Part shown: one piece after another, positions 45,587 through 56,583 of the stretch
Position numbering within the stretch: the first letter of the stretch is position 1
Layout: each line of letters opens with the position of its first letter
NCBI GenBank assembly: GCA_930367205.1
Contig: OV884015.1
Coordinates: 108,936,509 to 109,000,508 of the forward strand
DNA length: 64,000 bases
Direction of reading: 5' to 3'
From: Acanthosoma haemorrhoidale
Taxonomy: Eukaryota; Arthropoda; Insecta; Hemiptera; Acanthosomatidae
The notes under the pieces: model-generated
Told to the model about the DNA's origin: nothing
The model's input: the letters and a program-made list of their open reading frames with translations, nothing else
Databases searched by the model: none
Made by a program: the position numbers and the translations under genes

Positions 45587-45800
45587 CGACCTTTTGCAAG
45601 AATTTGGCCATCTTGAGGAATTCACGAGTGTCAAATTCAGCTATAAAAACTAAAAGCTATAAAATTCCCTTTAATTACTAAGTAATGTTTATAATGAACA
45701 CTCTTAGGCCCTATTATGATATTTTTTTTTTTTCGATTGACTAATTATATGTTTTAATACTTCCTGAAGATGCCTGATTTTTTCCAAAACGTCAAGAATT
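45587..45800. other. second inverted pair of degenerate motifs
   Basis: The left copy (minus) has CCTCAAGATGGCC...AGGTCGAGAATT. The right copy (plus, about 45757-45800) has CCTGAAGATGCC...CAAAACGTC. Both are degraded versions of the CTGAAGA...GAAAC pattern common in arthropod repeats. Confidence 0.3.
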
Positions 45801-46374
45801 GAAGACACTTTACTACTTTTTTTTTTTTATGTTTATCCATTCGTAGGTTTACTATCGTCCCCATCACTTACAAAAAGACACGGTATCTAATGTAATGTAT
45901 GTAATGTATGTAATGTATTAGGCATTTTTGGTAACTGTTGTCCTTGTCCACCAGCAAAAAAAAAAAAAAAAAACCTTTGGAAATCCCTCAATGAGGTCTG
46001 AAGAAAAGCAATATATATTTCTCAATACAGTCTTAACCCATCTCAAATCATTTTAGAAAAGAAATTTAATCATTATAACAATGAAGGACAAATCTAAGAT
46101 ATGTTGAGTTCCTCTTGGAAGTCAAGGACTTGACTGTCGTTTAAGTATCTTACAAATTCGTAATAACAAGACACAAAGTCACACAATGTTTTATTAATTA
46201 TTTTTTTAATTACGAAATACTAAAGTGCAAATAAAACATTTCTTGAGTCTAAAAGTGACAAAAATTGGGTTTTTAGTGGGGTCATAGATCCTGACCGCGT
46301 GACCTGATTATCCTGACCCTTAGAGAAATAATTAGGGCAAAATTTGAATAATTTATATTCAGTTTGAAGGCGCC

Positions 46375-47150
46375 CTAGTAAACGCCCTGACCTGAAGGTA
46401 AACGACCATAGACAACGACGTGTGTTCGCTGAATGGGCACTGGAGCAGTTGGAAACTGAACCTAAGTTTCATCGAAAAATCATCTTCAGCGATGAGGCCC
46501 ATTTCTGCATGAATGGGTACGTCAACAAACAAAATTGTCGAATTTGGGTCGATACCAATCCATATGAGATCTAAGAGCGTCCAATGCATCCCGAAAACGT
46601 CACTGTTTGGTGTGAATTTTGGGCTGGCGGCGTCATCGGTCCATATTTCTTTGAGAACGACATTGACCAGGCCATCACTGTCAACGGCGAGCGCTATAGG
46701 TCGATGATTACCAACTTCTTTTGGTCTGAACTGGATGATATGGACACCAACGACATGTGGTTTCAACAGGACGGTGCCACACAGCTCATGTCACATTGGG
46801 CATTCTGCTCGAGCGATTGAGGGCATGGTCATCTCACGTGGAGGTGATGTGAACTGGCCACCGAGATCGTGCGATTTGACCCCGTTAAGCTTTTTCTTGT
46901 GGGGTTTTCTTAAGGCGCTGGTCTATGCGAATAAGCCACAAATCACAGCGGTCCTCAAAGCTAGAATAACCCAAAATTGGACATTTTGAATGCGCGCCAC
47001 CCAGCAAAGCCACAGTGGACATTTGGACGATGTTATATTTTACACGTAATGGCATCAATAGACCTTTCAAACGAATAAAAAATTTCGATGATATCTCACA
47101 CACACTTTGTTTTATTTAAATTTAAAGGTAAGAAGCGCTTAATGAAAGAC
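46375..47150 (+). pseudogene. Tc1/mariner-type transposase remnant
   Basis: Read across frames it has the three catalytic-Asp blocks in order: KIIFSDEAHFCMNGYVNKQN (about 46473), DMWFQQDGATQLMSH (about 46754) and CDLTPLSFFLWGFLKALVYA (about 46870). The tail QQSHSGHLDDVIFYT is typical of this family. It is broken by a stop near 46571 and by frameshifts. Its catalytic blocks are related to those of the element at 1900-2406. Confidence 0.75.
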
Positions 47151-47414
47151 TATAGAACCGTCCATGTGTTGTATCTATTGTTGCTGGATCTCTTCAACTT
47201 TTGCACTATACACGGCTTCCTTTTTTTTCATTGTTCGAAAAGATTCTTTCGCCCCACCAATAAGCATTCTAGCAATAAGGCTTCTATTACATTTTTGACA
47301 GCACGGCTGGTGAGGTACGTTTATTTCAGATCGGCAGTCGCAAAATCAAGAAAATGGCTGTACCCAATATCGTCTATCTTCCTTGCAGAAGCACTTGAAT
47401 ACACACATGCGTGC

Positions 47415-48156
47415 TGTCGGGTCGTCACGATGGGGGTGCCTAGTTACCCTAGCCCTGGTGATGAAGTGAGGGTTGATTAAGTTTATAACCTGGACAATCG
47501 TTTCATGGCGGTCTTACTATCTGAATCCATTTTTGATAGGTATGTGCTCCGACAATGCACTGTGTACAGGAGAAGAGATATTGTAGGTAGTTTGTATGGT
47601 CTTGGAATGACCACGAATTCACACTCGGTATCTGAGGGTAGGCGAAATCCGTCCGGATCCCAAAGGCGAGTGTGAACCGGAGAGAGGCAGACTGAATCGC
47701 CGTGGGAGACACTACTTGGTAAGCTTGCAGGGCCACGACAACCGTTGTCCACTAGGGAGAGGTAGAAGCCAAGTTTCAGAGTTTCAAGCAGAGTAGCCAC
47801 GAGCCAGTTAGTTCCCAGGAGAATGATATGCAGGCCCCAAACCGCCGGTCTTAAATACCCAGCTGGCTTCGTCAGTAGCCAATCAGCACTGTTTTTGTAG
47901 TACCCAATTCCCGTTGAGTATGTGGTTTTCTTTGTCCCCTCACAAGACGTGATCCGCGTAAGGGTCTCTCGGAGATTGGGTCTAGTACCTGTTGCTGGTC
48001 CCCCAGCTCATATAACTAATTGGCTCCTAGCTGCATGTTTTATTGTTTACCATATCTACAATGATTTATATTTTGGTAATGTTATTTACATTTGTTTACA
48101 ATATATATACAATAGAGTATATGGTGATTTATCTTATGTAGTTAGCGGTCGCTACA
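47415..48156 (-). mobile_element. solo LTR (742 bp), same family, opposite orientation
   Basis: On the plus strand it begins TGTCGGGTCGTCACGA and ends GCGGTCGCTACA, the inverse of the element at 56584-57483. A perfect CGTGC lies on both sides (47410-47414 and 48157-48161). It shares GTGTGAATTCGTGGTCATTCC (inverted) and the TTAAGACC...GGCGGTTTGGGG promoter region. It is shorter by an internal deletion of about 150 bp. Confidence 0.85.
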
Positions 48157-48288
48157 CGTGCATTGACACTGGTAAACAATTTGCCAAGTACATCCTTTTA
48201 TTCATTCATGACTGAAAACGATCACAAAAAGAGGCGGAAATTGTAACGTACGCCCCCGCAATGTCAGACGGACCAATCTAAAATGAAT

Positions 48289-48485
48289 GTGTGAAACATC
48301 AGTGGACTCTCACCACTGCGCCACAACATTTCCACCTCTACCGAGGCTTCCCACACTCCTTAATTCCCTCACTCCACCTTCAAACAGCTCCTCCTAGTAA
48401 AAGGACCCGCTCACCCCAAATAAATTTCCTTTATTTTTCCCTTATCCATAATCTTAATAATTTGAGAGCTAAGAAAAAAAACTAT
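48289..48485 (+). mobile_element. LINE family C tail copy
   Basis: CATCAGTGGACTCTCACCAC, TCTACCGAGGCTTCCCACAC and GAGCTAAGAAAAAAAA match the family C tail. It is 5'-truncated at nearly the same point as the copy at 58775-58970. It is not inside a family B element. Confidence 0.7.
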
Positions 48486-50484
48486 AGTGTGAAAAGAGGC
48501 TTAATAGTATTTTGCCGTACTTCGTTACAATCTATTTTCTATTTCTTAAAACGAGTTAATTTTGATGTTGTTAGGATGCGTTAATTGAAAATATTTTTCA
48601 AGTGTTTGCGCATTATATAATTGGACGGGCCTTTTTTTTGCTGCGCCAGCGCAATGAATGAGGGTCAAGAGCGTTCATCCGCCTTCAGCTATTTATTACT
48701 GGCTCGTTGGAAAATAAACCATCACTTATAGACACAGAGACAAGATTATCTTCTAGGGACTTGGTTGCAATGAAAGTATTTTAAAATGAGAACTCAATAT
48801 GAAGCCCGATCCGCTTAGAAGCTTCTAAATGCCTATTTAGTCTTCCTAAAGTCTTATTTAGTCGTCTTAGAATCAAAGGAGAAAGAGGTTCTTCATGAAT
48901 GAAAATGTCAACACATCATGTGACTATTCATTTTAGCAACTGAAGATGCCAGCTTAGAGCTGACAAAAACGATAGTGGTGAATAAATGCCATATTGTGGA
49001 AAGGTGGAAGTATTATTATTTAAATAAATTAACTATTGCAGTAAATAAATAATAGGAACAGAACGCTTAGCAAAATTCGAAAAAAATTTGTAGAGTTTAA
49101 AAGTACTTCAAAAACAATTGAAACAATGGAGTAATTTAAATATTATTTTGGGTTTGAAGTTGCTAAAGGAAGAAGGATATCACGATAACGGTAAACGAGT
49201 TTCTAACGACACAAGAGGAACTGATAGAAGTTTGGAAGTATGTTTCTTATTATATTATTTAAACATATAAAATTTATTTGTATTCTTTTATTACTCTCAT
49301 AACATTTATTAAAAGATGTCTGTATTATTTAAAAATAAAATGTAGTGCAACTTTGATGATCTGTTTCTTAGGTTCGGTCAAAAACGTTTCAAATAAACAT
49401 TGTAGCGATTTTGGTTTCCTTTCAAATTAATAAGAAACCAATTATCACTGCGATTATCCTGAAAATTATTTTCCAAACACCAAAAAATTTCTGGGGCTTT
49501 TTGGCTACCAAATATAAGACCGGGGAGGGGGTCAAAAAGTTATGTTCTTCTAACTACTAGTAATATCTACAAGATAAAAAAAAAACCTTCTACCTGCTAG
49601 CATATGCCAATTTTGGTTAGCTCCCTTGTGACCAACTTTTCCATATTAGTTAGTCACTCAGGACAATTTACAAGCCAGGAAATATTTGTAGCGGTGTTGA
49701 TTTATTTATCTTTTTTTGATATTTATTATTATTGTTTTAATTAGGAACGATTCAAAATTTTTGTAAAAGTTGCCTTAAAATGAACTAATTAAGTACGAAA
49801 CGTCAAAAGAAATTTGAAAGAAAGAGTAGTGAATAAAGAAATTTTATGCAGAGACATATTGAGCACAAATATGCTTAATGATTGAGTGCAAAACTGGAAT
49901 GCTTGAAAAAAAGTGAGACTTACCTAATAAATTCTAATCATACATACGTGAACCTTAACCACAAGGAATCTTAAAACAAACAGAATATTTAGATTGCATT
50001 TTAAAGTAGACAAAACTGTCTCAAATGTCAATAACGATACAGGAAATGTAAAAACACAAATGCATTCAATGTCAAAAAAAAAAAAAAAATCGAACTGCGT
50101 AAATGTCATCGAGTACACCAGATAAGGATACTCGTAATCTGATTAAGAATGTTGTTGTTTTTTTTGGCCCATTGAAAAAGGTGTGTCGTACACAACAGTA
50201 ACCGGGAAACAACCCCGCGGTTGTACGGATTTCCCGCAGAAGTAATTTTCATTCAAGGAATCATTTCCCGTGTCATTGATAAGTCAACGGAAGCGTTCAT
50301 TCAAAATTTCTCTTTGTCACAAAGCCCATTCACATATTATAGAGGTTTTCCCCCTTAACAGTAGGTGGTTTCCGTACCTTTTATTAAAAGGATATTTCAT
50401 TTTTCTATTGATCGATTCGTTTGTTACAAAGATGCGTACACACAAGAGTGAAGACTATATATGTATATATATCACTGACAATAC
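48486..50484. other. non-coding, AT-rich
   Basis: No coding region or known repeat seen. Confidence 0.4.
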
Positions 50485-50975
50485 AAATGTCTCCAACATT
50501 TCCAGAATGGGATCATGCGAAAAGTGGTCCGACATACCTCTCGAGAGAGGTTGAAGAACGCTGACCTGCACCCATTGCATGGTGTGCCGTCGGTTGGTGA
50601 GTTCATCCGCCGGAGACACATCTAGGTTATTGACTCGTTGCAGCACCTCACAAACCCAGTGTTTAACACTATGACCCCACCGCCCCTCCCGCATCGATGG
50701 CAACAGACTGGTTAAGAATTAGTATGTAAGTTAGTTTTAAGGTTGATCAAAAAGGTGAGCCCCATCACCTTTATTAGTCAGTTTAGTCCAGTCACGTATA
50801 ATGGGTATCATTATACTTGTTTATTCATTATATAATTTTTATAAAATAACAAAACCTGTATATAATGTAGCGACGCTACAGGAAATACAAAAATAATTTG
50901 TAAATAGATTCACCTGAGGATCTATAATTGTATATAATTATCTGTAAATTTAAAGGGGCTATGAAAGAAAAAAAA
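50485..50975 (+). mobile_element. LINE family B 3' copy
   Basis: Begins CCAACATTTCCAGAATGGG (end of ORF2), then GTTCATCCGCCGGAGACAC, CGCATCGATGGCAACAGACT and the standard tail to an A run at about 50966. A few bases are missing after CAGACTG compared with other copies. Confidence 0.75.
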
Positions 50976-51044
50976 AGAAACAAAACGAATTGAAGAGAAT
51001 GAAATAATCCATCAAAAAATATCAATATTTTACGGATTTAGTTT

Positions 51045-51265
51045 GAAACTTTTTTATTTAAATAAACTTTACGATCTGTAATATTGGGCAATAAGCAATT
51101 CTGTTCAGAGCTCCCGTTGATATTATATACAAATACACAGCCCAGGGATTTCCCGACCCTTTACGATCGTCACATCCTTTGCATTCCTGTCACGGGACAC
51201 GAGCCAGCTGGTGCCTGACCAAGTGCTTGAGAGCCACAGACGATCAGCATTGTAATAGAGACATA
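51045..51265 (-). mobile_element. LINE A 3' fragment (left half of an inverted pair)
   Basis: The plus strand shows TTTACGATCTGTAATATTGG, CAGCCCAGGGATTTCCCG and GAGAGCCACAGACGATC. These are the order and orientation of the 3' UTR in the minus-strand copy at 59712-60480. It is diverged. Confidence 0.55.
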
Positions 51266-51317
51266 CTCAATCTCACAATGAGGTGGTCTCGCTATGTTTT
51301 TTTTCTTATTAAATCAA

Positions 51318-51535
51318 ATCACTGGCTCCCAAGACTTCGCTTCCTCTTTCGCACGTGAGGGAGGTGACAAACACGACTTGGGAGGTATCTGTATGTGTGT
51401 AACACTGTATGAATGAGCGAGTGAATGAAAATTGTAAGTATGGTATGAATGAAAACATTTATCGCAATTACTTATTGCCCAATGAGGCAGATTGTCCTTT
51501 CATCACAATAAAGTTGTACTTAATAATAATTAAAT
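51318..51535 (+). mobile_element. LINE A 3' fragment (right half of an inverted pair)
   Basis: CTTCGCTTCCTCTTTCGCAC, TGAATGAGCGAGTGAATG and CATCACAATAAAGTTGTAC are the family A 3' UTR in plus orientation. It faces the minus-strand fragment just to its left. Confidence 0.7.
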
Positions 51536-51939
51536 CAAATACATATATATTTCTTTTTTTAAATTTAATGTTTTTTTCTTGGTTTAGTTGGTCGGCTACT
51601 TAACGCAATTCGAAGTTTATGTGGTATTGGGACGTTTAAGACGATTGTTGACCAACATTAATTGTCTATTGTCAGCGTATTTCGTTAGCTTTTCAATGAT
51701 ACAACTTTCATTGACCAGACGGGACGCGATCCGAAGATACACTGGCCAAAGGTCTGCTTTCCATCACAGAGTTATGTGTATACTGTGTAGTTGCCCGTTC
51801 GATCTTAAGGTCGTCTCAACATGAGTCGCTTTGTCATTGTTGCAACCTCGTTTGGAATAATTGTTGATTATCAACAGTGACCAGGCGATATCTAGTTTTC
51901 TCTTGAATAGTGCCTACCTTCATTCTTAACTATTTGGAT

Positions 51940-52905
51940 ACTCAACAAGGCCTTCGCGTTCTTGATCACATCTCCTCAGCCCTTGAAAGCAAACAGTATT
52001 GCACTGCTGCATTTCTGGACATAGCTCAAGCTTTTGACAGGTTCTGGCACGCAGGTTTGCTTTACAAGCTCAAAATATATTTACCACAGACCATTTTTTG
52101 GTGGTTTAGAATATTCTAACTACTATCCCATAAAAGCAGGAGCTCCACAGGGCAGTGTCCTGGGTCCCATCCTTTATAACCTATACACCGCTGATGTCCC
52201 CTCTACCCCAATACCTTCTTGGCCACATTTGAAGATGACACTGCAGTCTTGTCATCCCACCCAGACCCTGTTATATTATCCCATAAACTTCAAAAACATC
52301 TTGATAAGATCGAGTACTGGTGCAACCAATGGCGGATCAAAGTTAATGAAGAAAAATGTTCCCACATTATCTTCACCCTCTGTCGCAAGTCTTGTCCACT
52401 GGTTTATTTTAATTCTACTCCTTTCCCTGTATCCGAGACAGTATGAGGCTTCCATCTCGACAAACGTATGACCTTGAACCCACATGCAAGGCTAAAAGGA
52501 AAAGAACTAAACAGACGCTTTGGACAACTGTACATACTACTTCAAAGGACATCCCATCTCTCAATAGGAAATAAATTACTAATCTACAAAGCTATACTTA
52601 AGCTAATCTGGACATAAGGAATAGAGCTATGGGGGACAGCAAAAGAGTCGAACATCAAGCGTATCCAATCCTTTCAATCAAAAGTCCTCAGAACAATAGT
52701 AAATGCCCCCTATTACGTCAGCAACAAAACCCTTCAAAATGATCTTAATATACCCTACATTCTTGAAGTATATGAAATTCCATAGTAGCCTTTCCAACCA
52801 CTCTAATCCCCTAGCACAGTCATTGCACTGCACCACTCATCCCTGTAATCCTCCTCGGAGACTGAAACGGCAGTGGCCTCGTGACCTGCTATAAATAAAC
52901 TATTA
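51940..52905 (+). mobile_element. LINE A 5'-truncated copy, RT pseudogene
   Basis: Encodes CAACAAGGCCTTCGCG-type RT sequence: FLDIAQAFDRFWHAGLLYKL, then the same frame-ending joint YLPQTIFWWFRIF as the large copy. IKAGAPQGSVLGPILYNLYT follows in another frame. Further frameshifts and a premature stop are present. It ends at the ORF2 stop (WPRDLL) followed by short ATT repeats, without the usual 3' UTR. Confidence 0.8.
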
Positions 52906-53424
52906 TTATTATTCATTTTTTTTTCCAGTTTTTATTTGCAATTTGCTACTTCTAAATTATTGTCACCATGAACAATCAAATCGCCTGCAGTGAACAAACA
53001 AATTAAGCTTCGAATGAAAAATGATCATCCATTTTGGCACGCTCTCTCCTACTACTAAAGACATATTCATTAACCTTCATAACACGTCTACCTTTTACCA
53101 CACCTTAAGGTGAGTCCTGAACACTCGAGTTGAACTGCTGTTTTCTCTCTTGCCTGTACAAACAGCCAGGCGATGAGGAGTGGAAGACAAACAAGATAAA
53201 TTGCTTTCACGAGACAGTTGAGCCATACTCACAATTATCTTTATTTTGAAAAAAAGATATCAGTTACAATGCGCCATTCTGTCTTAAATGATTTTCACGT
53301 GTCAACAACTTTGATAGATATATGCTGAAGTATTGTTTTAATTGTTCCTATGCCCTTCAAACTCAGCATGACTCGGTCAAATTTTTCAGAGCGAACCCGT
53401 AGGCTCACATACAAGTTAAATTCC

Positions 53425-53754
53425 TATTGCGCCATGACCTGTGACCATAGAAACTACTATTGCGCCATGACCTGTGACCATAGAAACTACTATTGCGCCA
53501 TGACCTGTGACCATAGAAACTACTATTGCGCCATGACCTGTGACCATAGAAACTACTATTGCGCCATGACCTGTGACCATAGAAACTACTATTGCGCCAT
53601 GACCTGTGACCATAGAAACTACTATTGCGCCATGACCTGTGACCATAGAAACTACTATTGCGCCATGACCTGTGACCATAGAAACTACTATTGCGCCATG
53701 ACCTGTGACCATAGAAACTACTATTGCGCCATGACCTGTGACCATAGAAACTAC
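53425..53754. repeat. 33-bp minisatellite, 10 perfect copies
   Basis: The unit TATTGCGCCATGACCTGTGA followed by CCATAGAAACTAC repeats ten times with no visible difference. Because 33 is a multiple of three, frames stay open on both strands; I do not treat them as genes. Each unit contains, on the minus strand, TGGTCACAGGTCA. Confidence 0.97.
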
Positions 53755-55059
53755 TATTTTTAGTCTCCAGAAGACAGGAGCATTTCAACTTTTTCCATTT
53801 GTCCATATACTTTTTAAGTGCTATGTAGAGGCATGGTTTTTATCCACATCCTCTCACACCGCACAAACAGCCTCCGTGCCCTAAGAATAAGAAATCTCTA
53901 CCTGGCATGTGGGCCTGGTGTGCCGCCGGGATTTCGACTACTGGGGGAGTTCGATTCAAAGACTACAAGGCCTTGATGTCCACTCGGTTTCACGCCTATA
54001 AACAACAAAAAACAAAATATAAGAATATTTTTTTGTTACCTTAAATCTCTGAGCAACCATTTTCAATTCAAACCGACCTCAAGAGGTCCAACCATGATCA
54101 TACCACGGTCTCGTGGAAGTTTTCATCCATTCATCCATGTGTTGTCTTCTAGATGGAATGTTAACTAATAGAATTGTCTCCGATTCAAATAATTCTCTTT
54201 TTTTGTCATTTACAGGCTCAATGTCCAATGTTGCATTTTGGTTTTGTATGTTTTACATATTAACGCTTGGTGGAGATTTATTTTTATTTTCATATATAAT
54301 GTAATATATAAATATATATGTATATATTATATATATAATGTTGTTGATACCAGTATTGAATATACGTGACCAGGGAACAATTCCATGATCCGTGACCGTA
54401 TTTTAGTTTTAGTTAATTTTTTCATTCTGTCCAAAAACACTCAAACATCCCAACGAATCAAATGTAATCATTTGGTTTTTCGATTTGTTAACAAATTAAT
54501 CAACGCTTTTGGCCATTACTGATAATATTTCAAAATCGGTCCCAGGACTCTAACCTTTGCCTTTCTTGTACGTTGATATTCAAAGTAAAAAATGGGTTGT
54601 ATTTTCATAAGTATATCTAAAATTAATGTTTTCATTTGAATGTATTTTATTGGTTATGCACTTGTGCATTTGTTCTGATATTGAACTGTTAATTAAAAAA
54701 CACTTGAACGCTTATTACTAGTGCTACAGCAGGTGTCCCTTTGGCCTTCACGCGGTGCCAGCTTTACTAAAATATATATTTTTTTTTTTCAATTATTCCG
54801 CACTGCAGAAATCCTGCGATGGAGGCATATATATATATATATATATATGCGTTCCATCCGAAGGTATTTTACTTCATAATTATATTGTTATTTTGACTGT
54901 TATTCGCCTTTATAAAATATTCCATCAAGTGTTAATTGACAAAAACAATAAAAATATAGTAGTGTTAATATAAAAAGATACATTAATTAATTGAAACCAT
55001 AAGAAATATTAGAGAAGTGAAAAGAGGTTAAACAACCTTCAGCGTTTTTTTTTTTTGGT
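53755..55059. other. non-coding
   Basis: 53830-54010 is GC-richer and may be a retroelement tail. The rest is AT-rich with simple repeats. Confidence 0.35.
54827..54850. repeat. (AT)n microsatellite
   Basis: Perfect alternating AT run in AT-rich non-coding sequence. A second, less regular AT-rich run lies at 54297-54342. Confidence 0.85.
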
Positions 55060-55510
55060 TTTTTTTCTTTCATAGCCCCTTTAAATTTACAGATAATTAT
55101 ATACAATTATAGATCCTCAAGCGAATCTATTTACAAATTATTTTGTATTTCCTGTAGCAGCGCTACATTATATACAGGTTTTGTTATTTTATAAAAATTA
55201 TATAATGAATAAACAAGTATAATGATACACATTATACGTGACTGGACTAAACTGACTAATAAAGGTGATGGGTGGCTCACCTTTTTGATCAACCTTAAAA
55301 CTAACTTACATACTATTTCTTAACCTAATTTTCCCCGACAGTCTGTTGCTATCGATGCGGGAAGGGTCATTGTGTTAAACACTGGGTTTGTGAGTTGCTG
55401 CGACGAGTCAAAAAACTTGTTGTGTCTACTGTGGATGAACTCTCCCTCCGACGGCACACGGAGCAACGGGTGCAGGTCAGCGTTCTTTAACCTCTCGAGA
55501 GATTGTATAG
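55060..55510 (-). mobile_element. LINE family B 3' copy
   Basis: Inverted copy: T run then AGCCCCTTTAAATTTACAG, TTTTGTTATTTTATAAAAAT (empty target site), TTCCCCGACAGTCTGTTGC and CAGCGTTCTTTAACCTCTCG. It is cut on the 5' side near 55510. Confidence 0.75.
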
Positions 55511-55927
55511 AGGGGCTCTATTTTCTAAGAAATACCAATGATCGTCTTTTCCTTCCGTCTGAATGTGTGTCCATTCGTCTTGAAATTGTAGCATATCCAT
55601 ACTCTTCTATCCGTGAATATTGGAAGGAGTAAAACAAATGTAGTCAGTTTTTACTAAAAATGTTTACTTGAAAATCACAATGTAAACAATATGTCCACTT
55701 GAACGTAAACACCAGAGAGTCCAAAATAGCTAGTCCCCAGCTGGGTGAAAACAAACAATGCCAACCTGATCGTTACTTTTAGGATTTCTCAGGAATGTCA
55801 GCTCACACCATACTGAAGCTAGGGCTAACCCCCGCCCCATGGATGGCATTAGAGCCCTTAACAAATGCCAAATGGCATAGGGAGTTTAATCAATGAAATA
55901 ATTATTAATTATTAGCCAAAAAAAAAA

Positions 55928-56011
55928 CACTGTCAGGACGGAACTCGATCCTGGGCCTTCCCGATATCCGGTCGGGTGATCTACCAGCTGACTACCCTGT
56001 ACGAGTGAATA
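55928..56011 (-). other. tRNA-like sequence
   Basis: The minus strand reads CAGGGTAGTCAGCTGGTAGA, then GATCGAGTTCCGTCC. These resemble A and B boxes about 40 nt apart. The acceptor stem is poor. Probably a tRNA-derived SINE or pseudo-tRNA. Confidence 0.35.
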
Positions 56012-56217
56012 CCTTCCCAGTATGAATTCTCTTTGGGCAAACTCTCACTATGACTAATTAGCGGAAAAGGCTGCCAGCAGGAACACCCTAACGTGACCCC
56101 TTAATATTTAATTTATCGAAAGATAATGTGAACTATTTAAGTTTTTATATTAGTAATTTTTGTTGTCAATTATATCGCACTATTTCAATATGCAGTTGCA
56201 TAATTCACCTTATTCAG

Positions 56218-56288
56218 TCCTGGTCCTAGACCAATGAGCTATTCCTTGCCAGAGGCCCAAGGGTCGAACCCTGACCCTCCCAGTGTAT
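56218..56288 (-). other. tRNA-like sequence
   Basis: The minus strand has CAGGGTTCGACCCTTG, a T-arm-like hairpin, and AGCTCATTGGTCTAGGACC where the D arm should be, but in the reverse order for a normal tRNA. Treated as a repeat remnant. Confidence 0.25.
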
Positions 56289-56440
56289 TTGGTAATTATT
56301 AATAACAATGGATTCACATCACATTAAAAATTGACCATATAAAAAATTAAAATATTTTATATATTCTTATATTGCCGTAGCCCAGACCAACTAGCTCTTA
56401 GAAAAGTACATTAGACAATTCGAGGATCCTCGCCTCGAGC

Positions 56441-56515
56441 AGTAACAGTTCTGTTGGTAGAGCACACGACCGGACCATTTGGGAGATATCGGGTTCAAGC
56501 CCCGATTTTGCCAGT
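56441..56515 (+). other. tRNA-like sequence
   Basis: TTCTGTTGGTAGAGCACACG (A-box/D-arm-like) and ATCGGGTTCAAGCCCCGAT (T arm) with correct order and spacing. The acceptor stem does not pair well. It lies about 70 bp before the solo LTR. Confidence 0.35.
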
Positions 56516-56583
56516 AACAAAAATTGACTACACGGAAGTTAAAATTCTAAGAGCCAGAGCAACATCACTCGCCTAATTATCTC

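Noticed and set aside
48220..48500. Target duplication (GTGAAA-type) around the LINE C copy at 48289-48485
   Set aside because: The possible right copy is separated from the A run by extra bases, so the boundary is not secure enough to claim.
53350..53763. Open frames on both strands encoding an 11-residue repeat (YYCAMTCDHRN in one frame)
   Set aside because: They exist only because the 33-bp repeat length is a multiple of three and the unit has no stop in several frames. There is no start context, splice support or signal peptide.
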